Positions 1 to 11,607 of a DNA stretch of 64,000 nucleotides are shown here, one piece after another. Source of the stretch: Corticium candelabrum (lineage: Eukaryota > Porifera > Homoscleromorpha > Homosclerophorida > Plakinidae). The number at the start of each line of letters is the position of its first letter. Position 1 is the stretch's first letter. The notes beneath the pieces are model-generated. The model ran no database searches. It was not told the DNA's origin and saw nothing but the letters and a program-made list of their open reading frames with translations. The position numbers were made by a program, and so were the translations under genes. Location: the NCBI RefSeq assembly GCF_963422355.1, contig NC_085102.1:1-64000 (forward strand), read 5' to 3'.

Positions 1-3000
1 CTAACCCTAACCCTAACCCTAACCCTAACCCTAACCCTAACCCTAACCCTAACCCTAACCCTAACCCTAACCCTAACCCTAACCCTAACCCTAACCCTAA
101 CCCTAACCCTAACCCTAACCCTAACCCTAACCCTAACCCTAACCCTAACCCTAACCCTAACCCTAACCCTAACCCTAACCCTAACCCTAACCCTAACCCT
201 AACCCTAACCCTAACCCTAACCCTAACCCTAACCCTAACCCTAACCCTAACCCTAACCCTAACCCTAACCCTAACCCTAACCCTAACCCTAACCCTAACC
301 CTAACCCTAACCCTAACCCTAACCCTAACCCTAACCCTAACCCTAACCCTAACCCTAACCCTAACCCTAACCCTAACCCTAACCCTAACCCTAACCCTAA
401 CCCTAACCCTAACCCTAACCCTAACCCTAACCCTAACCCTAACCCTAACCCTAACCCTAACCCTAACCCTAACCCTAACCCTAACCCTAACCCTAACCCT
501 AACCCTAACCCTAACCCTAACCCTAACCCTAACCCTAACCCTAACCCTAACCCTAACCCTAACCCTAACCCTAACCCTAACCCTAACCCTAACCCTAACC
601 CTAACCCTAACCCTAACCCTAACCCTAACCCTAACCCTAACCCTAACCCTAACCCTAACCCTAACCCTAACCCTAACCCTAACCCTAACCCTAACCCTAA
701 CCCTAACCCTAACCCTAACCCTAACCCTAACCCTAACCCTAACCCTAACCCTAACCCTAACCCTAACCCTAACCCTAACCCTAACCCTAACCCTAACCCT
801 AACCCTAACCCTAACCCTAACCCTAACCCTAACCCTAACCCTAACCCTAACCCTAACCCTAACCCTAACCCTAACCCTAACCCTAACCCTAACCCTAACC
901 CTAACCCTAACCCTAACCCTAACCCTAACCCTAACCCTAACCCTAACCCTAACCCTAACCCTAACCCTAACCCTAACCCTAACCCTAACCCTAACCCTAA
1001 CCCTAACCCTAACCCTAACCCTAACCCTAACCCTAACCCTAACCCTAACCCTAACCCTAACCCTAACCCTAACCCTAACCCTAACCCTAACCCTAACCCT
1101 AACCCTAACCCTAACCCTAACCCTAACCCTAACCCTAACCCTAACCCTAACCCTAACCCTAACCCTAACCCTAACCCTAACCCTAACCCTAACCCTAACC
1201 CTAACCCTAACCCTAACCCTAACCCTAACCCTAACCCTAACCCTAACCCTAACCCTAACCCTAACCCTAACCCTAACCCTAACCCTAACCCTAACCCTAA
1301 CCCTAACCCTAACCCTAACCCTAACCCTAACCCTAACCCTAACCCTAACCCTAACCCTAACCCTAACCCTAACCCTAACCCTAACCCTAACCCTAACCCT
1401 AACCCTAACCCTAACCCTAACCCTAACCCTAACCCTAACCCTAACCCTAACCCTAACCCTAACCCTAACCCTAACCCTAACCCTAACCCTAACCCTAACC
1501 CTAACCCTAACCCTAACCCTAACCCTAACCCTAACCCTAACCCTAACCCTAACCCTAACCCTAACCCTAACCCTAACCCTAACCCTAACCCTAACCCTAA
1601 CCCTAACCCTAACCCTAACCCTAACCCTAACCCTAACCCTAACCCTAACCCTAACCCTAACCCTAACCCTAACCCTAACCCTAACCCTAACCCTAACCCT
1701 AACCCTAACCCTAACCCTAACCCTAACCCTAACCCTAACCCTAACCCTAACCCTAACCCTAACCCTAACCCTAACCCTAACCCTAACCCTAACCCTAACC
1801 CTAACCCTAACCCTAACCCTAACCCTAACCCTAACCCTAACCCTAACCCTAACCCTAACCCTAACCCTAACCCTAACCCTAACCCTAACCCTAACCCTAA
1901 CCCTAACCCTAACCCTAACCCTAACCCTAACCCTAACCCTAACCCTAACCCTAACCCTAACCCTAACCCTAACCCTAACCCTAACCCTAACCCTAACCCT
2001 AACCCTAACCCTAACCCTAACCCTAACCCTAACCCTAACCCTAACCCTAACCCTAACCCTAACCCTAACCCTAACCCTAACCCTAACCCTAACCCTAACC
2101 CTAACCCTAACCCTAACCCTAACCCTAACCCTAACCCTAACCCTAACCCTAACCCTAACCCTAACCCTAACCCTAACCCTAACCCTAACCCTAACCCTAA
2201 CCCTAACCCTAACCCTAACCCTAACCCTAACCCTAACCCTAACCCTAACCCTAACCCTAACCCTAACCCTAACCCTAACCCTAACCCTAACCCTAACCCT
2301 AACCCTAACCCTAACCCTAACCCTAACCCTAACCCTAACCCTAACCCTAACCCTAACCCTAACCCTAACCCTAACCCTAACCCTAACCCTAACCCTAACC
2401 CTAACCCTAACCCTAACCCTAACCCTAACCCTAACCCTAACCCTAACCCTAACCCTAACCCTAACCCTAACCCTAACCCTAACCCTAACCCTAACCCTAA
2501 CCCTAACCCTAACCCTAACCCTAACCCTAACCCTAACCCTAACCCTAACCCTAACCCTAACCCTAACCCTAACCCTAACCCTAACCCTAACCCTAACCCT
2601 AACCCTAACCCTAACCCTAACCCTAACCCTAACCCTAACCCTAACCCTAACCCTAACCCTAACCCTAACCCTAACCCTAACCCTAACCCTAACCCTAACC
2701 CTAACCCTAACCCTAACCCTAACCCTAACCCTAACCCTAACCCTAACCCTAACCCTAACCCTAACCCTAACCCTAACCCTAACCCTAACCCTAACCCTAA
2801 CCCTAACCCTAACCCTAACCCTAACCCTAACCCTAACCCTAACCCTAACCCTAACCCTAACCCTAACCCTAACCCTAACCCTAACCCTAACCCTAACCCT
2901 AACCCTAACCCTAACCCTAACCCTAACCCTAACCCTAACCCTAACCCTAACCCTAACCCTAACCCTAACCCTAACCCTAACCCTAACCCTAACCCTAACC

Positions 3001-4845
3001 CTAACCCTAACCCTAACCCTAACCCTAACCCTAACCCTAACCCTAACCCTAACCCTAACCCTAACCCTAACCCTAACCCTAACCCTAACCCTAACCCTAA
3101 CCCTAACCCTAACCCTAACCCTAACCCTAACCCTAACCCTAACCCTAACCCTAACCCTAACCCTAACCCTAACCCTAACCCTAACCCTAACCCTAACCCT
3201 AACCCTAACCCTAACCCTAACCCTAACCCTAACCCTAACCCTAACCCTAACCCTAACCCTAACCCTAACCCTAACCCTAACCCTAACCCTAACCCTAACC
3301 CTAACCCTAACCCTAACCCTAACCCTAACCCTAACCCTAACCCTAACCCTAACCCTAACCCTAACCCTAACCCTAACCCTAACCCTAACCCTAACCCTAA
3401 CCCTAACCCTAACCCTAACCCTAACCCTAACCCTAACCCTAACCCTAACCCTAACCCTAACCCTAACCCTAACCCTAACCCTAACCCTAACCCTAACCCT
3501 AACCCTAACCCTAACCCTAACCCTAACCCTAACCCTAACCCTAACCCTAACCCTAACCCTAACCCTAACCCTAACCCTAACCCTAACCCTAACCCTAACC
3601 CTAACCCTAACCCTAACCCTAACCCTAACCCTAACCCTAACCCTAACCCTAACCCTAACCCTAACCCTAACCCTAACCCTAACCCTAACCCTAACCCTAA
3701 CCCTAACCCTAACCCTAACCCTAACCCTAACCCTAACCCTAACCCTAACCCTAACCCTAACCCTAACCCTAACCCTAACCCTAACCCTAACCCTAACCCT
3801 AACCCTAACCCTAACCCTAACCCTAACCCTAACCCTAACCCTAACCCTAACCCTAACCCTAACCCTAACCCTAACCCTAACCCTAACCCTAACCCTAACC
3901 CTAACCCTAACCCTAACCCTAACCCTAACCCTAACCCTAACCCTAACCCTAACCCTAACCCTAACCCTAACCCTAACCCTAACCCTAACCCTAACCCTAA
4001 CCCTAACCCTAACCCTAACCCTAACCCTAACCCTAACCCTAACCCTAACCCTAACCCTAACCCTAACCCTAACCCTAACCCTAACCCTAACCCTAACCCT
4101 AACCCTAACCCTAACCCTAACCCTAACCCTAACCCTAACCCTAACCCTAACCCTAACCCTAACCCTAACCCTAACCCTAACCCTAACCCTAACCCTAACC
4201 CTAACCCTAACCCTAACCCTAACCCTAACCCTAACCCTAACCCTAACCCTAACCCTAACCCTAACCCTAACCCTAACCCTAACCCTAACCCTAACCCTAA
4301 CCCTAACCCTAACCCTAACCCTAACCCTAACCCTAACCCTAACCCTAACCCTAACCCTAACCCTAACCCTAACCCTAACCCTAACCCTAACCCTAACCCT
4401 AACCCTAACCCTAACCCTAACCCTAACCCTAACCCTAACCCTAACCCTAACCCTAACCCTAACCCTAACCCTAACCCTAACCCTAACCCTAACCCTAACC
4501 CTAACCCTAACCCTAACCCTAACCCTAACCCTAACCCTAACCCTAACCCTAACCCTAACCCTAACCCTAACCCTAACCCTAACCCTAACCCTAACCCTAA
4601 CCCTAACCCTAACCCTAACCCTAACCCTAACCCTAACCCTAACCCTAACCCTAACCCTAACCCTAACCCTAACCCTAACCCTAACCCTAACCCTAACCCT
4701 AACCCTAACCCTAACCCTAACCCTAACCCTAACCCTAACCCTAACCCTAACCTAACCCTAACCCTAACCCTAACCCTAACCCTAACCCTAACCCTAACCC
4801 TAACCCTAACCCTAACCCTAACCCTAACCCTAACCCTAACCCTAA
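1..4845. repeat. Telomeric repeat array (CCCTAA)n
   Basis: About 807 tandem CCCTAA units, read 5' to 3' from the chromosome end on the C-rich strand, as expected at the left end of a linear chromosome with animal-type TTAGGG telomeres. The array looks perfect except for one 5-nt unit (CCTAA) at 4751-4755, after which 15 perfect units lead to the abrupt boundary at 4845/4846. There are no degenerate proximal variants, so the subtelomere begins sharply. Confidence 0.99.
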
Positions 4846-4907
4846 GGTCTAAGTGTAACAACAAAGCTGGCACACAAATCCTCCTTTGAACAACCCTCCT
4901 TGAATTT

Positions 4908-5450
4908 TCAGAAATATTGCATGGCTTGTGCAAGCGGTACTTTCGTAGATTTTTCACTATTCACTTCGGCAATTAAGACGATTCTATTTCCAACTTGAAC
5001 TACAATATCTGCTCTTCCGCTGCCCCTTTGGATTTCTCTCGGTACCACGAAGTCAAAACTCAACCTTTTAAGCATAGTCGTCAGGCCATCTGTAAGAAAC
5101 GGCTCTTCAAGAAGACGGTGTAAACAGATAAGAGCAAACTTTCTAGCGGAGAGCACCATCTTTTCGGTTTGAGGTACTGTTACTGCATTCATGGCTTTCT
5201 CAAACAACACAAGCGCGGACTTGGGTAAATTCCGTTGCTGCCAACCCTCTTCGCGAAGGTAGTCTGAATCTCCCGCATTGCTTAAAGGGGTACCCCGGCT
5301 CTTCTTGCGCTTGGGGCTAGTCTCCCTGCAAAGTGAATGAGAAGTGAATGACAAGTGTTCAGCCATCTTGTTCAGTCCTACAACTTGTAGTGCAAATAAA
5401 GCCTGGATGTCGTTAAGAAGTGGCGGGTTAATATCAATAGCGCACATCAC
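4908..5450 (-). CDS. Partial PD-(D/E)XK nuclease-like protein, cut by the telomere boundary
   Basis: A 180-codon reading frame runs toward the telomere and stops only about 60 bp from it. The C-terminal third has a restriction-endonuclease-like signature: GRADIVV (Asp148), a short hairpin, then LIAEVN (Glu162, with Asn164 where the E-x-K lysine is expected), then PLAQAMQYF, which resembles the helix following the active site in these folds. The N-terminal half is basic and low in recognisable motifs (PKRKK near residue 46). Such domains in animal genomes are often transposon- or effector-associated. I infer that the gene was truncated when the telomere was added, because the domain ends just after the core. 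The start is the first in-frame Met-Met pair and is unsupported by other evidence. Family assignment is tentative. Confidence 0.4.
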   Translation of the reverse strand: MMCAIDINPPLLNDIQALFALQVVGLNKMAEHLSFTSHSLCRETSPKRKKSRGTPLSNAGDSDYLREEGWQQRNLPKSALVLFEKAMNAVTVPQTEKMVLSARKFALICLHRLLEEPFLTDGLTTMLKRLSFDFVVPREIQRGSGRADIVVQVGNRIVLIAEVNSEKSTKVPLAQAMQYF

Positions 5451-5520
5451 TACTATGCAAATTTTTTTCTTCGACGCCGTTTTGATATCAATTACTCTAC
5501 GACATGTTGCCTCGCACTGT

Positions 5521-6185
5521 TGCCACTACTATTTGCCATAAATTAACATCGATTTGTGTCACCATTTCTGTGATGTCAGACAATCGGTGGCATAGTTATC
5601 ATTACAACACGATTCCTCCACAATATTACAGTTGTTCATAAAGATTTATACATTTGCGCAATCTGCTTTAATTAATTAATAGGACAAGAAGATGGGCGTT
5701 AATATCAATAGTGAACATTTCAATATCAATAGTGAACAACTATTTGCCATAAATTAACAACGATTTGTGTCACTATTTCTGTGATGTCTTACAATGGGTG
5801 ACATATTTCTAGTTATAATTACAACACGATTACTCCAAAAGATTGATACAATTACGCAATCTCCTTTAATAGGACAACAAGGTGAGTGTATGACAAATAG
5901 TAGTGATGTTTGTAAACAACTGTACCATTGTGGAATAATCGTGTTGTTATTTCAATTAGAAATATGTCACCGCTTGTCGGACATCACAGAAATTATGACA
6001 CAAATTGATGTTAATTTATGACAAATAGTAGTGATGTTCACTACTAATATAAACACGCACCTCGTTGTCTTATAGGACATTGCGTAACTGTATTAGTAGT
6101 GAACATCACTACTATTTGTCATAAATTAACATCCATTTGTGTAACCATTTCTGTGATGTCCGACAAGCGTTGGCATATATACTTT
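5521..6185. repeat. Cluster of direct and inverted ~60-bp modules
   Basis: The module reads roughly ACTATTTGTCATAAATTAAC followed by ATTTGTGTCACCATTTCTGTGATGTC. It occurs forward near 5524, 5740 and 6107 and inverted near 5960-6040. Neighbouring copies form imperfect palindromes, and the phrase GTAGTGAACATCACTAC at about 6093 is itself a palindrome. This looks like several copies or rearranged ends of one non-autonomous element. I cannot assign a superfamily. Confidence 0.55.
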
Positions 6186-6272
6186 GATTGGAAAAGCATC
6201 TAGCGCGCGTACAACACGGTGGTCGCAAGGCCAAGATCCACTAAGCATGCGCATTCGAGTGGCGCGAAATTC

Positions 6273-6460
6273 ATGGATTTCCAAAAAGGAGATTTAGTCT
6301 TGGCGAAGATGAGGGGCTACACTTATTGGCCAGCAAGTGTGAAGTTCTCTTCGTGCGTTTCTGTGATCGTTTTCTCTCACTGTGTCTGTTAGGTCGAACG
6401 GAGCACAGTCAAAGGCAAGACCAATAGATACGAGGTGTACTTTTACGGAACGCACCAAAT
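6273..6460 (+). pseudogene. PWWP domain fragment in two exons
   Basis: ATG at 6273 begins MDFQKGDLVLAKMRGYTYWPASV, split here as MDFQKGDLVLAKMRG and YTYWPASV. This is the first half of a PWWP domain (chromatin reader binding methylated H3K36 and DNA). The second half starts at 6393 after an acceptor (TGTTAG) and reads VERSTVKGKTNRYEVYFYGTHQ, i.e. the final strands including YEVYFYGTH. The intervening intron is about 36-50 nt; the donor is probably GTTTCT at 6357 or GTGATC a little later. A good donor (GTGAGAGG) follows at 6461, but I find no convincing third exon, so the gene appears truncated. Layout and motifs resemble HDGF/LEDGF-type PWWP proteins. It lies just outside the first CACTA element. 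Confidence 0.6.
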
Positions 6461-6688
6461 GTGAGAGGGCAGTGAGGAGTCTTTGCAGTTTTAGCGCGTC
6501 GACGTTGTAAAAACGTATTGTCAATTGCTATGACGTCATTTAGAGTGATGTCGGCTTGGAGTAGGTGTTAAAGAAATATTCCTGATTATTGTATTGGAGG
6601 GATGCATCTTTCCATACATTGTATTCTAGTTTCAGGGCTGCAGACAGCTACACGCATGCGTCGCTAACTGAAACGCTAAACTCCATTA

Positions 6689-6880
6689 ATAATAATAATG
6701 TGTCGTTACCACCCTCTCATGAATGGGTGATTTGGGGTCTTCACCCATACTGGGCGCCCACCAACCCGGCAGTTGAGCCCAGCAAAGTACATGGTTTCTG
6801 TGCAGTCCACACGGCGATCAATGACTGATGACCCATCTGCCGAAATTACAGAATCATTGTTGACACCAGCTCAGATGGCT
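6689..6880. repeat. Left arm of a long inverted repeat (partner 15480-15655)
   Basis: The stretch containing TCGTTACCACCCTCTCATGA, GGCGCCCACCAACCCGGCAG and ATCAATGACTGATGACCCAT reappears as its reverse complement at 15480-15655. The two arms bracket the 8.4-kb CACTA element, so that element appears to have inserted in the loop of an older palindromic repeat. A short open frame in the arm is conserved in the other copy but has no known domain. Confidence 0.75.
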
Positions 6881-6919
6881 TAGTGGATTCTGCGCATGCA
6901 CCCACAGGGAATATGCCGC

Positions 6920-7230
6920 GAAACCCACATTGTTTTTTCATGGCTTTAGGTAGGGTTTTCCTAGGGAAAGTAGCGAAACCCGGTTGGGTTAATGACCCAT
7001 TAACCCTAGCCGGGTTTTCGTAAAATGCCTACAAAACCGGACAAAAGCCACCCAAAACCCACATTGGTTATTATATCTGGGTTTTGAATAACCCAGAATT
7101 TGCGCATTACCCATGATAACCCATGCGTCAAGAACCTCTAGAACCCATGGAACCCCAATAACCCATGGAACCCCAATAACCCTTAGAACCCCCAGAACCC
7201 CCCAAACGCCAACAACCCATTTAACCCTTG
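6920..7230. repeat. CACTA-1 left subterminal repeat region
   Basis: Many copies of AACCCA, AACCCATGGAA and CCCCAATAACC occur in direct orientation, with a few inverted. The right subterminal region (about 15190-15270) has the TGGGTT and AACCC motifs. In CACTA elements such arrays bind an accessory protein that helps the transposase. The motif resembles but is not telomeric CCCTAA. Confidence 0.6.
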
Positions 7231-7618
7231 TATGGGAGCGCTGATTGCAAACGGTTGAATAGTGTCTATATATTTTAAATTAAACACTCTAATCAGCTAA
7301 TCACCTAGACTACAGTACATACACGTATAGTGTACAACAAAAATTCACACATGCGCAGTAACTATTCAAAATAGCGTGTAACAGAAACGTTCTCGGGTGA
7401 AAGAACGTCCTTGTTCCCAAGGTTCTTTACCCAGCTCTGTTGAACCGCCAGCTTGGATAGCTCCAGAACTAGCCAATTTTTGTCTTTGGACGAGTAGCGT
7501 GGTACTCCTAGCTGCCTAGCTTAAAGACGAAGCTTGCCCATGACTGCGTCCTTGACGCTTGGCAGCTTCAAGACTGCAGCAACGATGATGTTGCTGTCCC
7601 GCTGCGACAATTCATCTC

Positions 7619-9203
7619 CTAGCAGGCAAAAAATGTTAGACTAGTGGATTTGCGCATGCTCCAAGATGTATTCAAACCAGGATGGTTGTCATTCGTTGCC
7701 GTGAGGTCGCTCGTGTCCGTCGGAGCGATTTCTAGGCTGTCTAGGGATTGTCTTTCGCCACGGCGACCTCTTCCCATCGATGAGCAAGAAAAAATTCTCG
7801 GCGGCGGCTCTTCCAATGCTGCATCTGCTGGTCGTTTTCTGCTATGTCTGGTTTCGCCAGAACATGCAGCTGGTTGTCCATCCTCCTCAGGGTCATTACT
7901 AGACTCGTGCTCGTCCACGTTGTGAGCTGTCACAGCAGTCTTGTGAGCCAACCTGTCGTTGAGGGAGCTTTTGGTCGTTTCTTCAGCCCCCTATTCAAGT
8001 TGTTTTGAAAACATGTTTGTGGAAAGAGGTACAGTGTAAATTGCCTTACGTTCGGTCTTCTCGCCTTTTCTTTCTGACGTCTCCTAGCTTCTCTAGTAGT
8101 CTGGATGGCATGGTAGCAGATTCCAACTACAAATCAATGAGGTGAGGACACTCTAATAATTACTATACTAATTTTACTGTAATTACGAGTGTGCTTCAGA
8201 GACTACGTACCTAGCCAAAACTTGATTTCTGGCACAGAGCACTTGCTTTCAAGATTCTTGACCAGCCCTTCCAGCTTCTCTTGCTCTTCCGCCGACGCAA
8301 ATGTGGTGGCGATGGGGAAGTGTTTGCGCACTTCACTTCTGATGAATCGTTTGCCTAGATCAACATAGAGTGAATTAAAGACAGCGGATGTTGTATTTTT
8401 GAACGTGCATGTACACTTACTGTGCATGTACTGGTTGTACAGCCAAGGACGGTGGGCTTTCAGAAACGCTTGCCGTTCCTTTGGTAGCTTGCCATAGAAG
8501 TTTGACATGCAATCGAAGTCCATTGGTGCTGATTCGCTTTTCTCTTGTACTTCTACATGCAAGAAGAAGCAATTTGTAGACCAGAGATCTAGACAGACTA
8601 CTGCCACTGATATGCCTACCCGTTATTTGTGTCTTCAGTTCTTCAATTCTCTGTATAAGTCTGAGTCTTGCCCCCATCTTTTTGACTCCAATTTCTACAA
8701 GTCTGGACTCTTCTGTCATTAGTTGCAGCGCTTCTCCATCAATGTCTTCATCTAGAACAACAGGGAGTGTGCAACTTTGTTCATTAGTGCCTCAAGCATG
8801 CAGTGATTGTGCAAACCCACCAATAAAACAAGCTGTGACAACTTCCTCACATCCAACTGTTCTTAGCCAAATAGCCGTTTCTTTCACAGACCAGGATCGA
8901 AAGTCTAAAGAAATGTCAATGCAAGGGCATGGGTAAACAATGGTTGCAATGTTGGTAAGTACAGTACTGGTGAGTAAATTTTTAGCAAATTATCTTTTTC
9001 TAGGGGCATTTCTTTGTCTGTTGGCTGAATGAGGTCGATGACATCAATCTCTTGCTCTTCTGCAGCAACAGTTTGCTCATGGAGTTCGGTATCCTCTTCT
9101 GTGAAGGCAAGCCTTGTGAAGTCTTTAACAAATTTGAGTATGTGAAGGCTGATATAGCTGGGAAGGTGACAAGCTGAACTGTCCTAACTGCCGGTTGAAT
9201 CAA
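7619..9203 (-). CDS. SAM-domain protein of CACTA-1 (multi-exon)
   Basis: Six or so exons on the minus strand. An acidic N-terminal exon lies at about 9179-9000 (TEEDTELHEQ, DVIDLIQPTDKE). A sterile-alpha-motif domain follows in two exons, about 8898-8821 and 8751-8620, joined over a 69-nt intron (GTGGGT...TTCTAG). It reads WSVKETAIWLRTVG, DEDIDGEALQLMTEE, LVEIGVKKMGARLRLIQRI, the canonical SAM helices 1, 3-4 and 5. Further exons encode KLPKERQAFLKAHRPW, FPIATTFASAEEQEKLEG and a Lys/Arg-rich stretch. The last exon (about 7999-7619) is acidic then basic and ends in a stop at 7619. Exon phases join cleanly from the SAM domain onward. The N-terminal start is uncertain. SAM domains mediate protein-protein interaction, so I infer an accessory role beside the transposase, with which it shares a divergent promoter region. 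Confidence 0.65.
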
Positions 9204-9401
9204 AGTTCCCGCTATTTATTATCTGTGTAATCTAACACTGCTTGATAGTGATTGGCTATCACAAGGATCAAAGATTTGGGCTGACCAAGGTTTCCGTTCA
9301 GGTCCGCAGGCAGTATCTTGAAGCTGATTGGTTGACCAAGCAAGGTTGAAGCTGATTGGTCTGTTTTCGATCCTATTGCTGAAGTTGCTCTTAGGTAGTT
9401 C

Positions 9402-9411
9402 CTATATATAG
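9402..9411 (-). promoter_or_regulatory. TATA-like box for the SAM-domain gene
   Basis: CTATATATAG lies about 200 bp upstream of the first candidate start of the minus-strand SAM gene and within the 400-bp gap that separates it from the divergent transposase. Its position is right for a core promoter, but no other promoter element is evident. Confidence 0.35.
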
Positions 9412-9599
9412 AGTGGCTTGGTTCAGTTATGCTTTGTCCTGCCAAATCACTGGGTAGTAATAGTTCTATACCCTAATTTACAGCTAAGTAGGTTACTCTC
9501 TGGGCTGCTATCTGCTGATTTTGACAAGACTCAGCTTTCTAATTGAAGGTAAACATTGTTATGACCATAGGATAGAGATTGGTGACAAAGGATCCGGAT

Positions 9600-11541
9600 A
9601 TGGCTGGTAAGAACAATTAGCAGTATCTTTGTTTATATAGATATCTAAATTCTGTGATGCATGTGTAGCTTCTAATGCATCACTTCATGCTGCAAAACGA
9701 GTGTGCCCTGATCCCATTGGTGAATTCCATGCTATGATTTGTGACTGTGGAGATGTGTCTGTCCAGCATTGCCTCTGCCCTTGTGATTCTTGCAACTATA
9801 AGCCAGTGTCCAGAAAGACAGCATATCGTCATGCTTTAGAGTGTAAGAATGGACAGCGACTGTTTGCAGTTTTGAGTAGGCCCCAGAGCCCTCAACAGCA
9901 AATTGATGAACAAGAACAGTTCTCTCAAGAAAACGAAAAAGGAGATGGAAATGGGCAAAATGTTTCCTATTGTAAAGCACTGATAGACCTACTGCAACTG
10001 AAGGAGTTGCACAATATGTCTATAAAGTGTATTGAAGATCTATTGAAATGGGCAAATGATATCAGAGAAACACCTGGTATGCCTGTTTTTTCAACTTCTT
10101 GGCAATCAGTGCAGAAAGACCTAAAAGGTTTTGGGTACAGTCAACCACGACTCTATTACATTTGCCTTCACAGTGACCATCCATGTCATTACGATCTCTT
10201 GTCTTCTGACAGTGACTTCTGCAGATATTGCGGCAGGCCGGGCACTGTTAAATACTATTATTTAAGTGTGATTGACAAACTTCGAAATTGGGTGTTGCAA
10301 AAGCATATGTGTGAGAAAATGATTGGCCATTGGAAAGAAAAGGCTCACTGGCTCCAGCAAGAGCACTCGGAGAATGACAGCAACTCTTGGGGTTATTCTT
10401 GCAAAAAGGAAGTGTGGGATGGTCAAAGATTTGCTGAGCTCTCATATTTCTGGGATCCAGAAAAGGTTTGTGCTGGTTATTGAACTTCAATTTACAGTAC
10501 TTGTTATAAGTCAAACACCTTGTTTGTAAGGAGTGGACATTGCCTGCTAGATGCACCACACTTAGTTGCAATGGTCTGTTATCAGCACAGTTGATTCTTG
10601 GATCTCACTTGATTGATGACTCAGGACTAAGATCAGTGACCTGTCCACTGTGTTACTGTGAGAACAAGATAGTTCCTAAGACCACTTTTGGAGATCCAAG
10701 AAATATTGCCTACATTGGTTTGTTATTATCTCAGTGTATCTTGCAAGGCAGTGTAAACGAATTGTGATTGTTTAGGTCACTGGGATGGATGGCAACCATT
10801 CAATAAGCCTTCTCATGGCTGTGGTAAGGAAAATCTGATTTGTGTGTTGTTTTCTCTGGTTGGAACAATATTAGATAATTTACATGTGCAATTATAGATT
10901 TACTAAAATATGATCTTTTATATTTATATTTAGAGTAATGTGCATGTAGTTAGTTATCCGGTATCCATTCTTTATGGTTCATACATTAACTATGTAGAGA
11001 AATTGTTATGAAAGTGTCGGTTTTTCTTCAATTTGTGAAATTTTGTCTTATTGTGTTTTTGTGTCATTGAATGCCACAGGAACAATTTCAGTCAGTGTAG
11101 CAACAATGTCAAAGAAGGATAGAAATCATGCTGATCAAGTTTTTGTACTTGGATTTGTTCCAACTTACTTGCTTCCAAAGCAGAGATCTATCTTACTCGA
11201 TTCTTTCTTGGCTCCGTTTTGTGAGGAGATTATTGATGGATTTATTGAAGGTTGGTATGTATAGTTATGCTTGTGTGAATCAAGTGTGAATCAAGCATAT
11301 ATATCATAACATAAATATAGTTTGAACTTAGCATAAAGCATGGTGGACTTATCAGTTCTTGAAATTTTCTGTAGGTATTGATGTCGACTATGCTTTATCG
11401 TTACCTGGTTATGTAAAAGGACCTGCAAAGCTTCGCCATCTTTTTCTCATGTGGACTGGTGATCACGTTGCACAATGTGAAGTGTCAAAAGGGATATTTT
11501 GCGGGAAAAAATTTTGTTGGTTTTGTACTATTGAAGGTGTG

Positions 11542-11607
<66 letters not shown>

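Noticed and set aside
7080..7230. Possible interstitial telomeric repeats (AACCC-rich)
   Set aside because: The unit is AACCCA/AACCCC, irregular, not CCCTAA, and lies at a CACTA terminus where subterminal repeats are expected.
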